DNA from: Luidia sarsii
Lineage: Eukaryota > Echinodermata > Asteroidea > Paxillosida > Luidiidae
Direction: 5' to 3'
NCBI GenBank assembly: GCA_949987565.1
Contig: OX465110.1
Span: 8,881,556 to 8,945,555 of the forward strand
DNA length: 64,000 nt
In this document: piece after piece, positions 46,341 through 56,276 of the stretch
How positions within the stretch are numbered: position 1 is the stretch's first letter
Layout of the letters: each line of letters begins with the position of its first letter
Made by a program: the position numbers and the translations under genes
The notes under the pieces: model-generated
What the model was told of the DNA's origin: nothing
The model's database searches: none
What the model saw: only the letters and a program-made list of their open reading frames with translations

Positions 46341-47032
46341 TTGGCTGACAGGCTCGCTGGTTGGTTGGCTGACTGGCTGGTTGGCTGACTAACTGGCTGG
46401 CTGGCTGGCTGGCTGGCTGGCTTGTTGGCTGGCTGGCTGGCTGACAGGCTTGCTGGTTGGTTGGCTGGCTGGCTTGTTGGCTGGCTGGCTGGCTGACTGG
46501 CTCGCTGGTTGGTTGGCTGACTGGCTGGTTGGCTGGCTGGCTGGTTGGCTGATTGGCTGGCTAGCTGGCTGGCTAACTGGCTGGCTGGCTGGCCGGCTGG
46601 CTGGCTGGCTGGCTGGTTTGCTGGATGGCTGTTTGGCTGGTTGGCTGGTTAGCTGGCTAACTGGCTTGCTGGCTGGCTGACTGGCTGGCTGGTTGCCTGG
46701 CTGGCTGGCTGGTTGGTCGGCTGGTTGGCTGGCTGATTGGCTGGCTAACTGGCTGGCTAACTGGCTGGCTGGCTGGCCGGCTGGCTGGCTGGTTGGCTGG
46801 ATGGCTGGTTGGCTGGTTGGCTGGTTAGCTGGCTAACTGGCTTGCTGGCTGGCTGACTGGCTGGCTGGTTGGCTGGCTGGCTGGTTGGCTGGCTGGCTGG
46901 CTAACTGGCTGGCTGGCTGGCTGGCTTGTTGGCTGGCTGGCTGGCTGACAGGCTCGCTGGTTGGTTGGCTGACTGGCTGGTTGGCTGGCTGGCTGGTTGG
47001 CTTGTTGGCTGGCTGGCTGGCTGGCTGGCTAA

Positions 47033-47074
<42 letters not shown>

Positions 47075-47077
47075 TGT

Positions 47078-47114
<37 letters not shown>

Positions 47115-47563
47115 TGTTGGCTGACTGGCTGGCTGACAGGCTCGCTGGCTGGTTGGCTGACTGGCTGGTTGGCTGGCTGGCTGGTTGGCTTGTTGGCTGG
47201 CTGGCTGGCTGGCTGGCTGGTTGGCTTGTTGGCTGGCTGGCTGGCTGGCTGGTTGGCTTGTTGGCTGGCTGGCTGGCTGGCTGGTTGGCTGATTGGCTGG
47301 CTAGCTGGCTGGCTAACTGGCTGGCTGGCTGGCCGGCTGGCTGGCTGGCTGGCTGGTTTGCTGGATGGCTGTTTGGCTGGTTGGCTGGTTAGCTGGCTAA
47401 CTGGCTTGCTGGCTGGCTGACTGGCTGGCTGGTTGGCTGGCTGGCTGGCTGGTTGGTCGGCTGGTTGGCTGGCTAACTGGCTGGTTGGCTGGCTAACTGG
47501 CTGGCTGGCTGGTTGGCTGGTTGGCTGGCTAACTTGCTGGCTGGCTGGCTGGCTTGCTGGGTG
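46217..47563 (+). repeat. GGCT tetranucleotide array with higher-order duplication
   Basis: About 1.35 kb of GGCT units with GGTT, GACT, AACT, TGCT and rarer variants. The segment 46541-46734 is repeated at 47281-47474 (offset 740 bp) with a single difference that I can see (ttgcctgg versus ttggctgg), including rare landmarks such as ggccgg, tttgctggatggctgttt and ggttggtcgg. A more diverged third version covers about 46728-46880. The open frames give Gly-Trp-Leu-Ala tetrapeptides, a product of the period and not a protein. Confidence 0.95.
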
Positions 47564-47650
47564 CTTTCCCTCTCCTAGCTGAGATTGGGCGGGGATGCTT
47601 TTTTTTTTAGTTCTGTCTGTCTTATGCCCTCCTTGAAGCTTTCATCTCAA

Positions 47651-48430
47651 GATGATTAGCTTTTCCGCCACGAAGCGGAAAAGCTAATGTTTTGTTCTGA
47701 TTTCTTCTGACTTCTTCTCCGAAAAAGCCATAGACTTTGTCCAGGGGTTTTGTATGGGCGACTTTGCCATTGAACACACTTGAATTTTTATCATATTTGG
47801 TAAATGCATAGAGCCTATGTTGAAATTATGCATTGATGTCTTGAAAACTTCATGACGTCACCACATGTCACGTGACAGCGCTTTAAAGGGGCAAATTTCA
47901 AACTCCATTAAAAGCCAAAGCAAAAATTTGTTTGGTTTCATCTGTGCACTATATCTAAGTTGGGAAAAGTTGTATCCAAAAATTGCCACCATTAGATCGT
48001 GACCTTATCTCATGAATATTTATGAGGTCATGAACTTTCAGATTTTCACATTCAATTGCGCATATTTGGCCAACGGAGAGAGATCTTTTTATTTTTTTTT
48101 ATTTATATCAATTGGGGATGTAGTTTAGAAACACCCTCCGGGTCCAAAATGCCATGACGCAATCGTGACGTCATCAAAATGCGTGTTTTTAAAACGCATA
48201 TTTACCAATGGTCAATCTTCTCGAAATCTGGTGGGCGTTTAGCTATTGGGCTAGACATTCCAAATCCTGAGTTTGGAACCAATTGACCATTGTTCAGAAT
48301 TATTATGATTTTTTTAATATTATGATGAAGTCCCATACACTTTGTGCACAAAATATGCACGTGCGTTTTGGGGTAGGAATGGAGGCTATGGGTTCGAATC
48401 CCGTTGATGTCAATTTTTTTTTTTTTTTTA
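47651..48430 (+). repeat. Unclassified interspersed repeat with terminal hairpin, copy 2
   Basis: It starts with the perfect 14-bp hairpin attagcttttccgc / gcggaaaagctaat (47655-47668 and 47675-47688, 6-base loop). It shares ggggatgtag, gaagtcccatacactttgtg, cacaaaatatg and gcgttttgggg with copy 1. It ends with ctatgggttcgaatcccgtt (48383-48402), a B-box-like T-arm with a 7-base loop, then gatgtca and a 15-base T run. It carries two CRE palindromes (47853-47860 and 48166-48173). The T-arm suggests a link to polymerase III or a SINE, but no A-box was recognised. Confidence 0.72.
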
Positions 48431-49260
48431 AGAGAACCAGATGCGAAAAACCGTTATGTTTTGTTTGCCAACAGACATAAATCTTCCCTCCCTCCCTCCC
48501 TCTCATTGTCTCGGTAAGATAAATACGGTAGTTCTACAATCACATTTTGCGCTGCCGAGTTTGAGGCTGTGCAGTGCCAATCAGAGCTGCACCAGACCAG
48601 AATGCGCTCTGTCAATCAGGCCGACGAGGCGGTGCCGTGACGTGCGGGCTGCCGTTCGTCTGAAAGTAAGTAAGAAAGAAAGAAAAAAACACACACAAAG
48701 GAATAGAAAAACAATATTGGTTAGTCTCGATCTCAGAGGCCCTAGCCTATTAAATTTATGGGTCTCCGGGCGAATTTGTGATTGCTCTGAGGACAACGGG
48801 AGTGTATATACACCCACGCGTCCCAAACGATCACGTTGACCTCTGACACCGCGCGCGCATAAAAGTAGTAGTTTTTTGTTGTTATAAACAGCGCCCCCTT
48901 TGTTGTGGCGGCAATTGCCCCCCCCAAAAAAAAAAATTCACAAAATAAATTAAAAATCACCCTTTGAATGAGTCGCGGGTTCTCTGAATAGGATAATTGT
49001 GCAAGATTGGGAACCATCTCATCCCCACTCAACTAGATACGCAATTTCTCTATAAAATTTTTGCATGCATTTAGGTGGCTGGTCAAAATCGTCGCCGTGG
49101 TAGCTCAAAGAATGTGAGTGGTTTTGGATATGCCCCTCAGTGTGCGCCCAGTTGCCCTCCAATCCTGTGTAGAACCCTTGAGGAAAATGTCTGCTTTAGG
49201 CTCGTGCTTGGACCGCCACGGCATTATTGCTGACTCCGACCCGTTGTAACGTCACGAGCG
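48431..49260. other. Stretch without a recognisable gene
   Basis: Mixed DNA with an A run at about 48927-48937. Nothing coding was recognised. Confidence 0.5.
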
Positions 49261-49707
49261 TTAAAGGCCCATTACAAAATTGGGAAGGTCGGAAAACATC
49301 AATGTCCACAAAAATTTATGTCCTAATTTACACAGTTTGTAGATGGTCATGATATAATCCTCATGTTGAAATCTTACGGTCTGGAATGGTGTATTTCTCG
49401 AGAAATCTTCACTCAAACATCGACAAATAGTTTATTACTCGTGAGCAGTAAACCGTGACGTTTTTTTTTTATTTTTCAACTTTCTCAGATTACCTTTTGA
49501 GCTAAAACCTTCACAGTATTGCTTTTTGGGAATGTTTAATGGTTTAACTGTCGCAACTACTTCTTACACTTTATACGGAACGGTGCGAAAACCTTGACGG
49601 TTGTTTGACTTCTTCTATTTTCTCAGATTACCATTTGAGCTAAAACCTTCGCAGGATTTCGTTTTTGGAATGTAAAATGGTTTACCGATGTTGTATAGGG
49701 CCTTTAA
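49261..49707 (+). mobile_element. MITE with aggcccattacaa termini, copy 2
   Basis: TTAA at 49261-49264 and 49704-49707 flanks a 439-bp element. The left terminus aggcccattacaa and the right terminus ttgtatagggcct are inverted with two mismatches. The middle matches copy 1 (ggaaaacat, tttacacagtttgtagatgg, tcatgatataatcctcatg). A block ctttctcagattacc..ttgagctaaaacctt is present twice (near 49479 and 49619), against once in copy 1. There is no coding capacity. TTAA duplication is shared with piggyBac-type elements, but TTAA at an A/T-rich end could also be chance. Confidence 0.82.
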
Positions 49708-52250
49708 AGAATATGAATTTCATCGTGTGTTTCCCGCGCTGAGCAATTTCAATTTCAGGGTGCTGTTGGGTGTGTGTGTGTGGGGGGGGGGGGGTGCGTC
49801 TGTGTTTGTGAGTTGGTGGTGGTGTGTGTATCTGTGTGTCTGTGTGTGACGGATCGCACGTGCACTGTGCCTAATCCAGCCATTCGTCAAGTGGGGTCCT
49901 AACTTCAACGAAACATCCTGGTTCCCTTTGCCGAAGACTAAGCGTTTGTACGAAGAATGCCGGTAGCTTTCCCTACCCCAATCAACCCCCCCCCCACTCA
50001 GTCAGATTTATGATCTAGAAGAAAGTCATCATTACTGTTTGCTCATCTTCTCCTTTTGTTTTCCAATGGAGTGTAGGTCAACAAAGCCGTCAGTCGAATA
50101 TTTGCTTTCCTTATAGTTGCGGGGTTATTCGGCTTGCAACGTTCCAATTTTATAACTTTTTACAATTTTACGGGTCCTATCATCGTCACTTTCGGCAAAC
50201 AGATTATATAACACGCCCCTTCCTCCGTCCACAAACCAAGCCTTTGAAATAATATTTACACGGAAGTAAATTCTGCATCGGTCTACACATGCGAAGGTAC
50301 TAATTACTCCTGTATTTGAATGTATTCAAAAACATTTTCGAGTGCAGGCACAATGTGCATCTTGGAACTATGCAAATACACCACTGTAAATGTAATGTAA
50401 GGGTTTGGTTCTTCACTTTGAATTAAAGGGAGTGTCTCGTGGTGCTTGGCAGGATCCTAATTATGCTGGCATCAATAGCCTTATGAGGACACGCTCTAGA
50501 CCCCAAACTGTGCCCACTGTGTTATCAGTAAACAATCAGATAAAAAAGTCCCCTGAGGTACAGTTTGGCTTCTGCCAGCCACAGGTCCTAATGGTTCCCA
50601 TATGTAGGGTTTGGGGCTGTCCCATTACATAAGAGAGGGAAGCATGTAAGTTCCAAGACATGCAAGTCAGTGAGCTCACTGGATGGAGTCAAACAACATC
50701 GATGCAATCTCACATTATATGAAATTAACACTGCCTTGATAACATCCATATTTCTGTAGCAGTATTTCTGAGCAATGGATGACTACTCAATGGGTCATGT
50801 ATAAAAAAAAAAAAATAGCAAACGTTAGGAAGTTCAAGCTTCTACTAGTACTACTACCAAGTAAAATAGTTAGAAGAAGTACATGTATGTAGGCCTAAAA
50901 ATGCTTGAATTTGTATGAATAAAATGTTCCCTTTGGTGAGAATGGTACTGGTAGCAAATTGCATAATTGAGTGCACCCCCTAATGGTTTATAACAGTACG
51001 GCTTTTATTGTTTGTTTGTATACACACCGAGCAGCAGAGTGGAGTGGTACACATTTCAACATGGCGGATGTGTGATTTCGATCCAGAAAACCTGGGTGAT
51101 GAAGAAAAATTTTCCACGACTCACACTCCCTCCTATTAGGAGCATTTACATGTACACCTTTTCCTTCCGAATAGCATTCACGAAGCTGTCATTTTGTTTT
51201 TGTGCACTCGTATGTGCTTCTCCTTTTCAAGGTTGTCATGACCCAGTAAATATGGGACATACATACTGGGATGGAGCAGTTCTTCCACGGCATGCATCGC
51301 TCCAAACTTGTCGAAGCACACGAAGGGGGATCAAGATGGCAAACGCTGTGAGCGCCGTCCCTTCGTGGCTGCGCGGTCGGCTCTCCTCATTTCACGTTCT
51401 TAGTCGTAGATTCGGTTGATCATGGAGATTACAACCTTCGACCTGTTCGTCCCCCGTCCACACACACACACCCACACACACACACAACCAGTCCACCGAC
51501 CGACCGACGGACCGACCCACCGACCGACCGCAGCCCGTCAATACACCCGTTTCTCCCTGCCCCGTGTGAAACCAAGGAGGTATTAGGCGAGCTCCTTGGT
51601 GAAACAATGGCACGGTGCTATGGCGCTGAACGCCAAGGACGCTCATGCAGCGCGGTCATCCTTGTTCTCCCATCATCGTTTTTGTTTCTTCTCTTTCAAA
51701 TCTATGGCCCAAATGCATAATATCATATCCTGATAAATCAGTCAGTCGTTATGAACGATTTTCGTTCATCTGGTCTTATTATTATAATGTTTACAGAGAG
51801 GGAGAAGGTGGGGGTTGAACAGAATGTGCACTCGGCAACCTTGTATTGAGTGCTCGAGTATAATACCCACTTGGTTTCAATTGACAAAAGGGAGCAGAGG
51901 AGACGAAGGGGATTAGCTGGGAGTAATCTGCTTTTTATCTCTCGTTCCTCCGCCAAGAAATACCCCCATCATCTTGGCAGTCATGTCTCATCATTTCTAT
52001 ATCTTTTTATATGTTTTTTTTTTGCATGTCGGATTTGAATGAGGCTGAGTGTCCGTGCGCTGCAGGTTTGACGGACGATTGGAGGCGGATGGCCGGGCGA
52101 ATTAGCTGGTCTCCCCCGGCCCCTGTACTCCGTCCTCTTGGCCGCCAAGCTCTTTGTCAGGGCGAGGGTTTGGGGTTGGGTGAACGGAGTGTTTTTCTTT
52201 TTGAACTGGGGGCTGAGCTGGTTGTCAATAACGTCGCCAGCCAGTGGTTC
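49708..52250. other. Stretch without a recognisable gene; small simple repeats
   Basis: It holds GT repeats and a 12-base G run (49771-49794), an A run near 50803-50815, (CA)n at about 51459-51486 and a GACC tetranucleotide patch at 51495-51531. The frame at 51012-51419 lacks recognisable motifs. The AT-rich part 50040-50990 contains no repeat that I can see. Confidence 0.5.
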
Positions 52251-52866
52251 AAAGGAGGGAGAGATAGAGAGAGAGAGAGAGTGAGAAAGAGAGAGAGAGA
52301 TAGATAGAAAGAGAGTGAGAAAGAGAGAGAGAAAGAGAGTGAGGGAGAGAGTGAGAAGAGAGAGAGAGAAAGAGAGGGAGGGAGAGAGTGGGAAAGAGAG
52401 AGAGAGGGAGAGATAAAGAGAAACGGGGAAGAGAGGGAGTAGAGAGAGAGAGAGAGAGGGAGAAAGAGAAGGGAGAGAGAGAGGGAGCTCGAGAGAGAGG
52501 GAGAGGGAGAGAGAGGGGGAAAGATAGGGAGAGAGAAGGGAAGAGGGGGAAGAGAGGGAGAAGAGAGAGAGAAAGGGGGCGCGAGAGAGAGAGGGGAGAG
52601 AGAGAAGGGAAAGAGATAGTGAGGGGGGAAGAGAAGGCAAGAAGAGAGAGAGGAGGGAGAGGGAGAGAGAGGGAGAAGAGAGAGAGGAGAGAGAAAAAAG
52701 AGGGAGAGAAAGAGGGAGAGAATAGAGGGACAGAAGAGAGGGAGAGAAAGGGAGAGAGAGGAGAGAGAGGAGAGAGGGAAGATAGGGAGAGAAAAGAGAG
52801 AGAGGAGAGAGAGGAAAAAAGAGGGAGAGAGAGTAGAGAGAGAAGGGAGAGAGAAGGGAGAGAGAC

Positions 52867-52928
<62 letters not shown>

Positions 52929-52967
52929 AGAGAGAGAGGGAGAACAGAGAGAGAGAGATAGGAGGGT
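52251..52967. repeat. Long GA tract
   Basis: About 715 bp of almost pure purine on the plus strand, the longest uninterrupted polypurine tract here, ending in near-perfect (GA)n at 52875-52910. Opposite-strand Ser/Leu-rich frames of up to 337 codons are not genes. Confidence 0.92.
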
Positions 52968-55144
52968 GAGGTCCTCTATACATCCACTGCCCACGTGGCT
53001 TGATTTCCGGTTCGAATCAGTTATCCAACGATGCGTTCCTTTCTCAGACTGACGGGAAGGACAACAAAAAGATGCGAGCTTTTGTGCCTCTCCTCCTTCG
53101 CCATTATCATTCTGTATTATGTCGGTTTTTTTTCTCTCCTATCATTCTCTCTCTCCTTCCCTCCTCTCCCCTCCCCCACATTCGTCGGTGATGGCTGGAC
53201 AATAGGCCCACCGCTTAGTGGATGATATCAGTGACCGGTGGTACTATTGTTCCTGAATGAAATCAATAATAGTGTCGCCCTCATCATCCCGAAGGATGAC
53301 AGCAGCATTGCTGGTAGCTCAAAAGAAAGCCATCAATAGGTCCCCGCATCAGCCGGCCAAAATAAAAAAAAGAGGAGAAGAAAGAAAGGACGAGAAACAG
53401 AGAAAAAAATGTCAAATGATAGCCCAGGAATACACGAGTCGCCCAATATTGGAAGGAAAGAGAGAGAGAGGCACAGAGAGAGAGAGAGAGAAGGGAGGGC
53501 ACAAAAGCAGAGAATTATTTACGGCAATTAAAAAGTGACAAAGCTGTACCAAGTAACCAGACTCCGCATGCACGGCGGGGAAAAAGAGGTTTGATTCCTT
53601 TTAGAGAATGGTATGAGAGGCAGACTGGTTTGAGGGGCCTGGTGTTGTGAGGGAGGGATGGAGGGGAGGAAGGGGAAGGAGGGATGGTTGGGGTGACATT
53701 TCACCATCAGACTCCACGTTTTGCCTTGTTTACACACGTTTCCCTACTCGGTTACAAAGGCCAGGCGCAATTAAAAGTTCATCGGGTGAGATGCAGTTAC
53801 TAATTGGCCGGGTCGAGCAGAGAAGGTTGTCGTTTCTCAATTATTAGGTATATTTGTAGAGGTTTTGGGGGAAGAAAACGACTGGTTGACAGCGGCAAAC
53901 AGGTATTTTTTTAATTTTTTTTTTATTATTGGGGGGGGGGGTTCCATTTTTGACATGGCGCACTGATAGTGCTGCCTGATGCCGCACTGGCTAAGACCGT
54001 CTCTGCGTGCATAGACTACGGCGTCACGCTGTCTGTAATCGGCAGGGGTTGCCAAGTTGCATGCTGTCCGTAGTTCAAAAGTTTCCCAACAAGGGGCGTG
54101 CACGTCATTCAGGGACTTACTTCCCGACGGTTGATCGCGTGCGCTACGGTGCGCCCGAGCGCTATTATAGTTTGCCTGCGTGTCGGGGACCCGCACCCGT
54201 GCTGTGTGGAGCGATACACAGGGCGTGCACAAGGGTACTGAGAGCTAACGGTTGCAGTGCGATAAGCCTGGACGGAATGCGAACCCGCACATCGCGTTTT
54301 GATATCCCAAGAGGGCGGTTGGAAGGGGAAGCTGCACGCATACGGTTATTAATTCCATCCAAGATGGCTCCGCTTAGCTGATTAGCATGGACCCACAACT
54401 TTCTTTCTTTTTTAATGAGGGGTCTTTGGAGTCTAAAAAATTATATAGGCCTATTATAGAATAAGTGAAGCTTACGACAACCCGGGGTTCACTCTTCAAT
54501 TCCATGTGTAAATTGGAACATGTGGTTTTAAAACGTGGCCCTATTTGGATGTAGAAGTGGAGGGGTTCATCCCAAAATCCTTACAGAAATACGGCTTGGA
54601 CGGCTACACAATTTGTTTTTTTTTTCTGGGGGTAATTAGCAAAAAATCTAACCGGCTAAGGACAGCAAAATTGAAAAGAAAATGAGAGATGAAAGTAGAA
54701 TCTACAATTTGGAGTATAATTACAAGACCTGAGAAACGGTTGGGTGTGGAATACATGACTTTGAAAGCGAGTGTTTTTGTACAGTGGTCTATGGGAGCTC
54801 GATTTAGTGTTCCGCAACCCTCTGCTATGGGCACTGTGCGCCGAGTGGTGGCGCCTGCCAGGGGTAGGCGGCTCGGCGCTCGACAGCCTCGCCGCCAAAC
54901 TGTTGCTCGTCGAAACCGTTTGCCCCCATGCCCCACACGCACTGCAACCGAGAACCCGCCCTTTCCGCGGCCGACTGTCGAGAAAGGTGCCGCCGATTGG
55001 AAAGGGGGACGGGGACCAGACGGCTGGGGCGCCCGCTCGGCCCATTGTCGGATGCTGTGTCCCTGGTCTTGTGTTGGTCTCGAAACCAGTCGCGCGAATG
55101 ACTACAGGATGGAGTTTGGGGTTGTTATTTTTTCTCGAACAATT
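52968..55144. other. Stretch without a recognisable gene
   Basis: It includes a small GA patch (53457-53495), an 11-base G run (53931-53941) and a CpG-richer part at 54810-55060 with overlapping frames on both strands. A B-box-like ggttcgaatc at 53009-53018 has no pairing T-stem. Confidence 0.5.
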
Positions 55145-55757
55145 CCCTTTCTCTCTTTCTTCTTCTTTGTCGGGTCTCTCTCTCTCTGAGTCGATCGTTC
55201 TCTCCCTCTCTCTCCACCTCTATCATTCCATCTCCCTTCCCTCTCTCTACTCTCTCCCTCTCTCCCTCTCTCGTCCTCTCTCACCCTGTCTGTCTCCCTG
55301 TTTCCCTCTCACTCTCTCCCTCATCCCTCTCTCTCTCTCTCCCTTTCTCTCCCCTTCTGTCTTCCTCTCACCCCTCTCTCCACCCCTTTCTCTATACCTC
55401 TCCTCTCGCTCTCCTCTCTCTCTATCGCTCCTCCTCTAATCCACCTCGTTCTCTACATCTTTCCCCTCCCTCTCCCTCTCTCAGTATGTCTATCTGTCTA
55501 TATCTCCCCCGTCTCCATCTCTCCTCTTTCTCTCTCTCTCTCGCTCCCTCAACCTGGCTCTCTCTGTTTCTCCCCATCTCTCACTCACCCTCCCTCACTC
55601 ACCCCCGTCTCCCTCTACTTCCCCTTGCCCACTCTCTCCCCCTTTCTCTCCCCTTCTCCCTCCTCCATCTCCCTCCCTCCCCTCTCTCCCCCTCCCCACT
55701 CTATCCCACTCTCTCATTCCCATCCCTTCCCTCCCTCCCTCTCGTCTCTCTCTCTAG
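55145..55757. repeat. Long CT tract
   Basis: Polypyrimidine DNA over about 600 bp, less regular than the GA tract at 52.3 kb and with more CCCT and CACC variants. It is oriented oppositely to that tract. Confidence 0.9.
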
Positions 55758-56038
55758 AAAACAAGTTTCAGAAATCTTGGGTCAGCTAAAGTTCAGCCCC
55801 CGCCGATTTCCTTTTAATCACCGCCGAACACAAAAGTACAACTCTTTGCTGGGCTTTCTTCCTGTCCTTTCTCTCTCTCTCCCTGTGTCTCGAAATTATG
55901 TAGGCGTGAATTTCTTTGTACTTTGGGGCCAATGTGAAAATGGAGGGAAGCGTTAACAACATCCCGTGTGTACCGGATATTATACCAGCCGAAAATAGGA
56001 AGAGGAAAAAGTGCAGTATCTCTGGATCCGAGGTAATT
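55758..56038. other. Spacer between simple repeats
   Basis: About 280 bp of unique DNA. No gene recognised. Confidence 0.5.
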
Positions 56039-56154
56039 GGAGAAAGAGAGAGAGGTGGGAGAGAGAGGGGAAGAGAGGAGAGAGAAAGACAGACAGGGAG
56101 AGAGGGTGCAGAGAGGTAGGGGGAGAGGGATAGAGAGAGTTGGAGGGAGAGAGT

Positions 56155-56220
<66 letters not shown>

Positions 56221-56236
56221 CAGTGAGTGTGTGAGA
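56039..56236. repeat. GA tract
   Basis: Imperfect GAGA repeats becoming pure (GA)n at 56158-56210, then a short gtgagtgtgtgag transition into the CRE-bearing segment. Confidence 0.92.
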
Positions 56237-56244
56237 GAAAGTGC

Positions 56245-56276
56245 GCCCGCCCAGCGTGACGTCAAATGACGTCACA
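56245..56276. promoter_or_regulatory. Candidate regulatory site: paired CRE palindromes
   Basis: Two perfect tgacgtca octamers at 56257-56264 and 56267-56274 start exactly 10 bp apart, about one helical turn, directly after a gcccgccc GC-box-like string (56246-56253) and a GA tract. CREB/ATF dimers bind TGACGTCA (established). I found no TATA box, transcription start or downstream exon, so promoter function is inference. Confidence 0.35.

Noticed and set aside
46217..47420. Gly-Trp-Leu-Ala repeat open frames that look like membrane helices
   Set aside because: A GGCT tetranucleotide array is open in every plus-strand phase and always yields this tetrapeptide. Variant units break it at random.
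51012..51419. 135-codon plus-strand frame as a first exon
   Set aside because: No signal peptide, domain or motif. The residue mix looks random and the frame is not supported by neighbouring open segments.
51981..52994. 337- and 244-codon Ser/Leu-rich open frames on the minus strand
   Set aside because: They are pure products of the GA tract. Arg/Glu-rich frames are equally open on the plus strand.
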